A stretch of 64,000 nucleotides of DNA from Meridianimarinicoccus marinus. Lineage in GTDB: Bacteria; Pseudomonadota; Alphaproteobacteria; Rhodobacterales; Rhodobacteraceae. The notes under the pieces were generated by a model. That model was not told where the DNA came from. It saw only the letters and a program-made list of their open reading frames with translations, and searched no databases. This document shows positions 63,343 to 64,000 of the stretch, piece by piece. The stretch is taken from positions 123,326-187,325 of the forward strand of contig NZ_JBFBVU010000005.1 in the NCBI RefSeq assembly GCF_040689105.1, written 5' to 3'. A program made the position numbers and the translations under genes. Within the stretch, counting starts at the first letter, position 1. Every line of letters begins with the position of its first letter.

Positions 63343-64000
63343 TCAGGCCCCGGACGACAGCGGCACGGGCCGCAAGGGCGGCAGATCCGGGGCCAAGGAC
63401 AGGGGCTCTGCCCGATCCGTGGTCAGCCAGAGAACTTCCGCAGCCTCCAGCCGTCGCGCCAGCCAGGCGGCCAGCACCGGCATGGTCAGCGGCGACGGCG
63501 GCGCGTCTTCACGGGCATCGACGACGATCTTCGACGGCGCCCAGACCGAGATCTTGTCATGACGCAACGCCCAGTCCATCTCGGTCCGCGAATCGACCAC
63601 GACAAAGCGCGGATCAAGGGACGCCAATCGCCAGGCCGCCTGTTCGTAGGCCAGCAGCGTGATGCGGCGCGTCACCGGGGCGATCAGACCGTCGAATACG
63701 GGCAATTGCTGCGCAACGGGATTGACGCACAGCACAGCCGGCGCGTCGCCGGCCAGATCAACCAGACGGTCCACCAGCCGGGGATCGTCCAGAGCCGTGT
63801 CATCCACCAGAACCATGGTTGGGACGGCATGCGCCTCGGCCACAGGGGCCAGCGGTGCTGCTCGCACGATCTCGACCCCCAGGGCGCCGCTGAGACGATC
63901 CAGCTTTTCCACCCGCAGCCAGACCTGCGCCACCTGCTTGTGCGCCAGAACCCGCGCGGCGACGCCTTCGGCAAGGGTTTCCATCAGGTTGAGCCGGCCG
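63343..64000 (-). CDS. folB: Dihydroneopterin aldolase (C-terminal part, runs off right edge)
   Basis: About 219 codons are visible, entering from outside the window (GRLNLMETLAEGVAARVLA). The NLMETLAEGVAARVL segment and VWLRVEKLDRLSGALGVEIVR match the FolB C-terminal strands. The remaining ~150 residues (from about VAEAHAVPTMVLVDD) form an extra C-terminal domain seen in long FolB proteins of this group, with an alternating strand-helix pattern. FolB cleaves dihydroneopterin to hydroxymethyl-dihydropterin. It is the first visible gene of a folB-folP-glmM operon. The N-terminal active-site half is not seen. Confidence 0.8.
   Translation of the reverse strand, partial: GRLNLMETLAEGVAARVLAHKQVAQVWLRVEKLDRLSGALGVEIVRAAPLAPVAEAHAVPTMVLVDDTALDDPRLVDRLVDLAGDAPAVLCVNPVAQQLPVFDGLIAPVTRRITLLAYEQAAWRLASLDPRFVVVDSRTEMDWALRHDKISVWAPSKIVVDAREDAPPSPLTMPVLAAWLARRLEAAEVLWLTTDRAEPLSLAPDLPPLRPVPLSSGA

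Overview
The window is a GC-rich chromosomal segment with the gene repertoire of a marine alphaproteobacterium of the Rhodobacterales (Roseobacter/Paracoccaceae group). Pointers are the four-subunit sarcosine oxidase operon, the ccmI-ruvX-DUF1289 cluster, TRAP transporters, the paired PpiC-like and HupE genes, an unusually long FolB, an RTX/ELWxxDGT-repeat exoprotein, and a TTAA-N7-TTAA (CtrA-type) promoter element. This assignment is inferred from gene content and protein style only.

Layout. 1-2802: soxB-(TfoX-like)-soxD-soxA on the minus strand, with soxA running off the left edge. 2975-4907: ccmI, ruvX and a DUF1289 gene in overlapping order, then dusA on the minus strand. 6224-23321: a large sugar-acid catabolic island. 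23579-25440: a parvulin-like protein and HupE/UreJ. 25648-29268: a 1206-residue repeat exoprotein. 29550-34024: minus-strand genes for an outer membrane protein, a small secreted protein, a DUF2092 protein, a membrane protein and glutamate decarboxylase. 34216-35896: a scar in which an IS3-type transposase tail is fused to a beheaded LacI-type regulator and abuts a truncated sugar-binding protein. 36208-45117: multicopper oxidase, epimerase, VIT1/CCC1 transporter, then dacC-tmk-holB-tatD-MBL-AEC. 45183-49836: tRNA-Leu(GAG), lipB, a sulfotransferase-like gene, ctaD and DUF2244. 49860-64000: yqeY, carA, a MshEN-GT2 fusion, gntR, a HAD phosphatase, ubiH-like, class V aminotransferase with tandem Lrp regulators, ilvC, an EamA transporter, and folB-folP-glmM.

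The most interesting region is the sugar-acid island. One arm has an LplABC/AlgQ1Q2-type ABC importer (ATPase, two permeases, binding protein with an EF-hand-like calcium loop), a cytoplasmic PL15 exo-oligoalginate lyase with recognisable catalytic residues, a KdgF cupin and two candidate DEH reductases. Together they would convert imported oligoalginate to 2-keto-3-deoxygluconate (KDG). The other arm, transcribed away from a second control region, has a TRAP uptake system, a Gfo/Idh/MocA oxidoreductase and a D-mannonate dehydratase whose product is also KDG. A FadR-type GntR regulator, followed by a MATE transporter gene, lies between the arms. A 14-bp near-palindrome (ACTAGTATACCAGT and variants) occurs twice in the control region of each arm, so both arms are probably one regulon. 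KDG kinase and KDPG aldolase are not in the window.

Other points are a strong intrinsic terminator for ctaD inside the first codons of the next gene, an FNR-like box upstream of the DUF2092 operon, a CtrA-like box before the MshEN-glycosyltransferase, and a TfoX-domain gene inserted in the sarcosine oxidase operon. All functional statements rest on reading motifs and recalling families; no searches were run.
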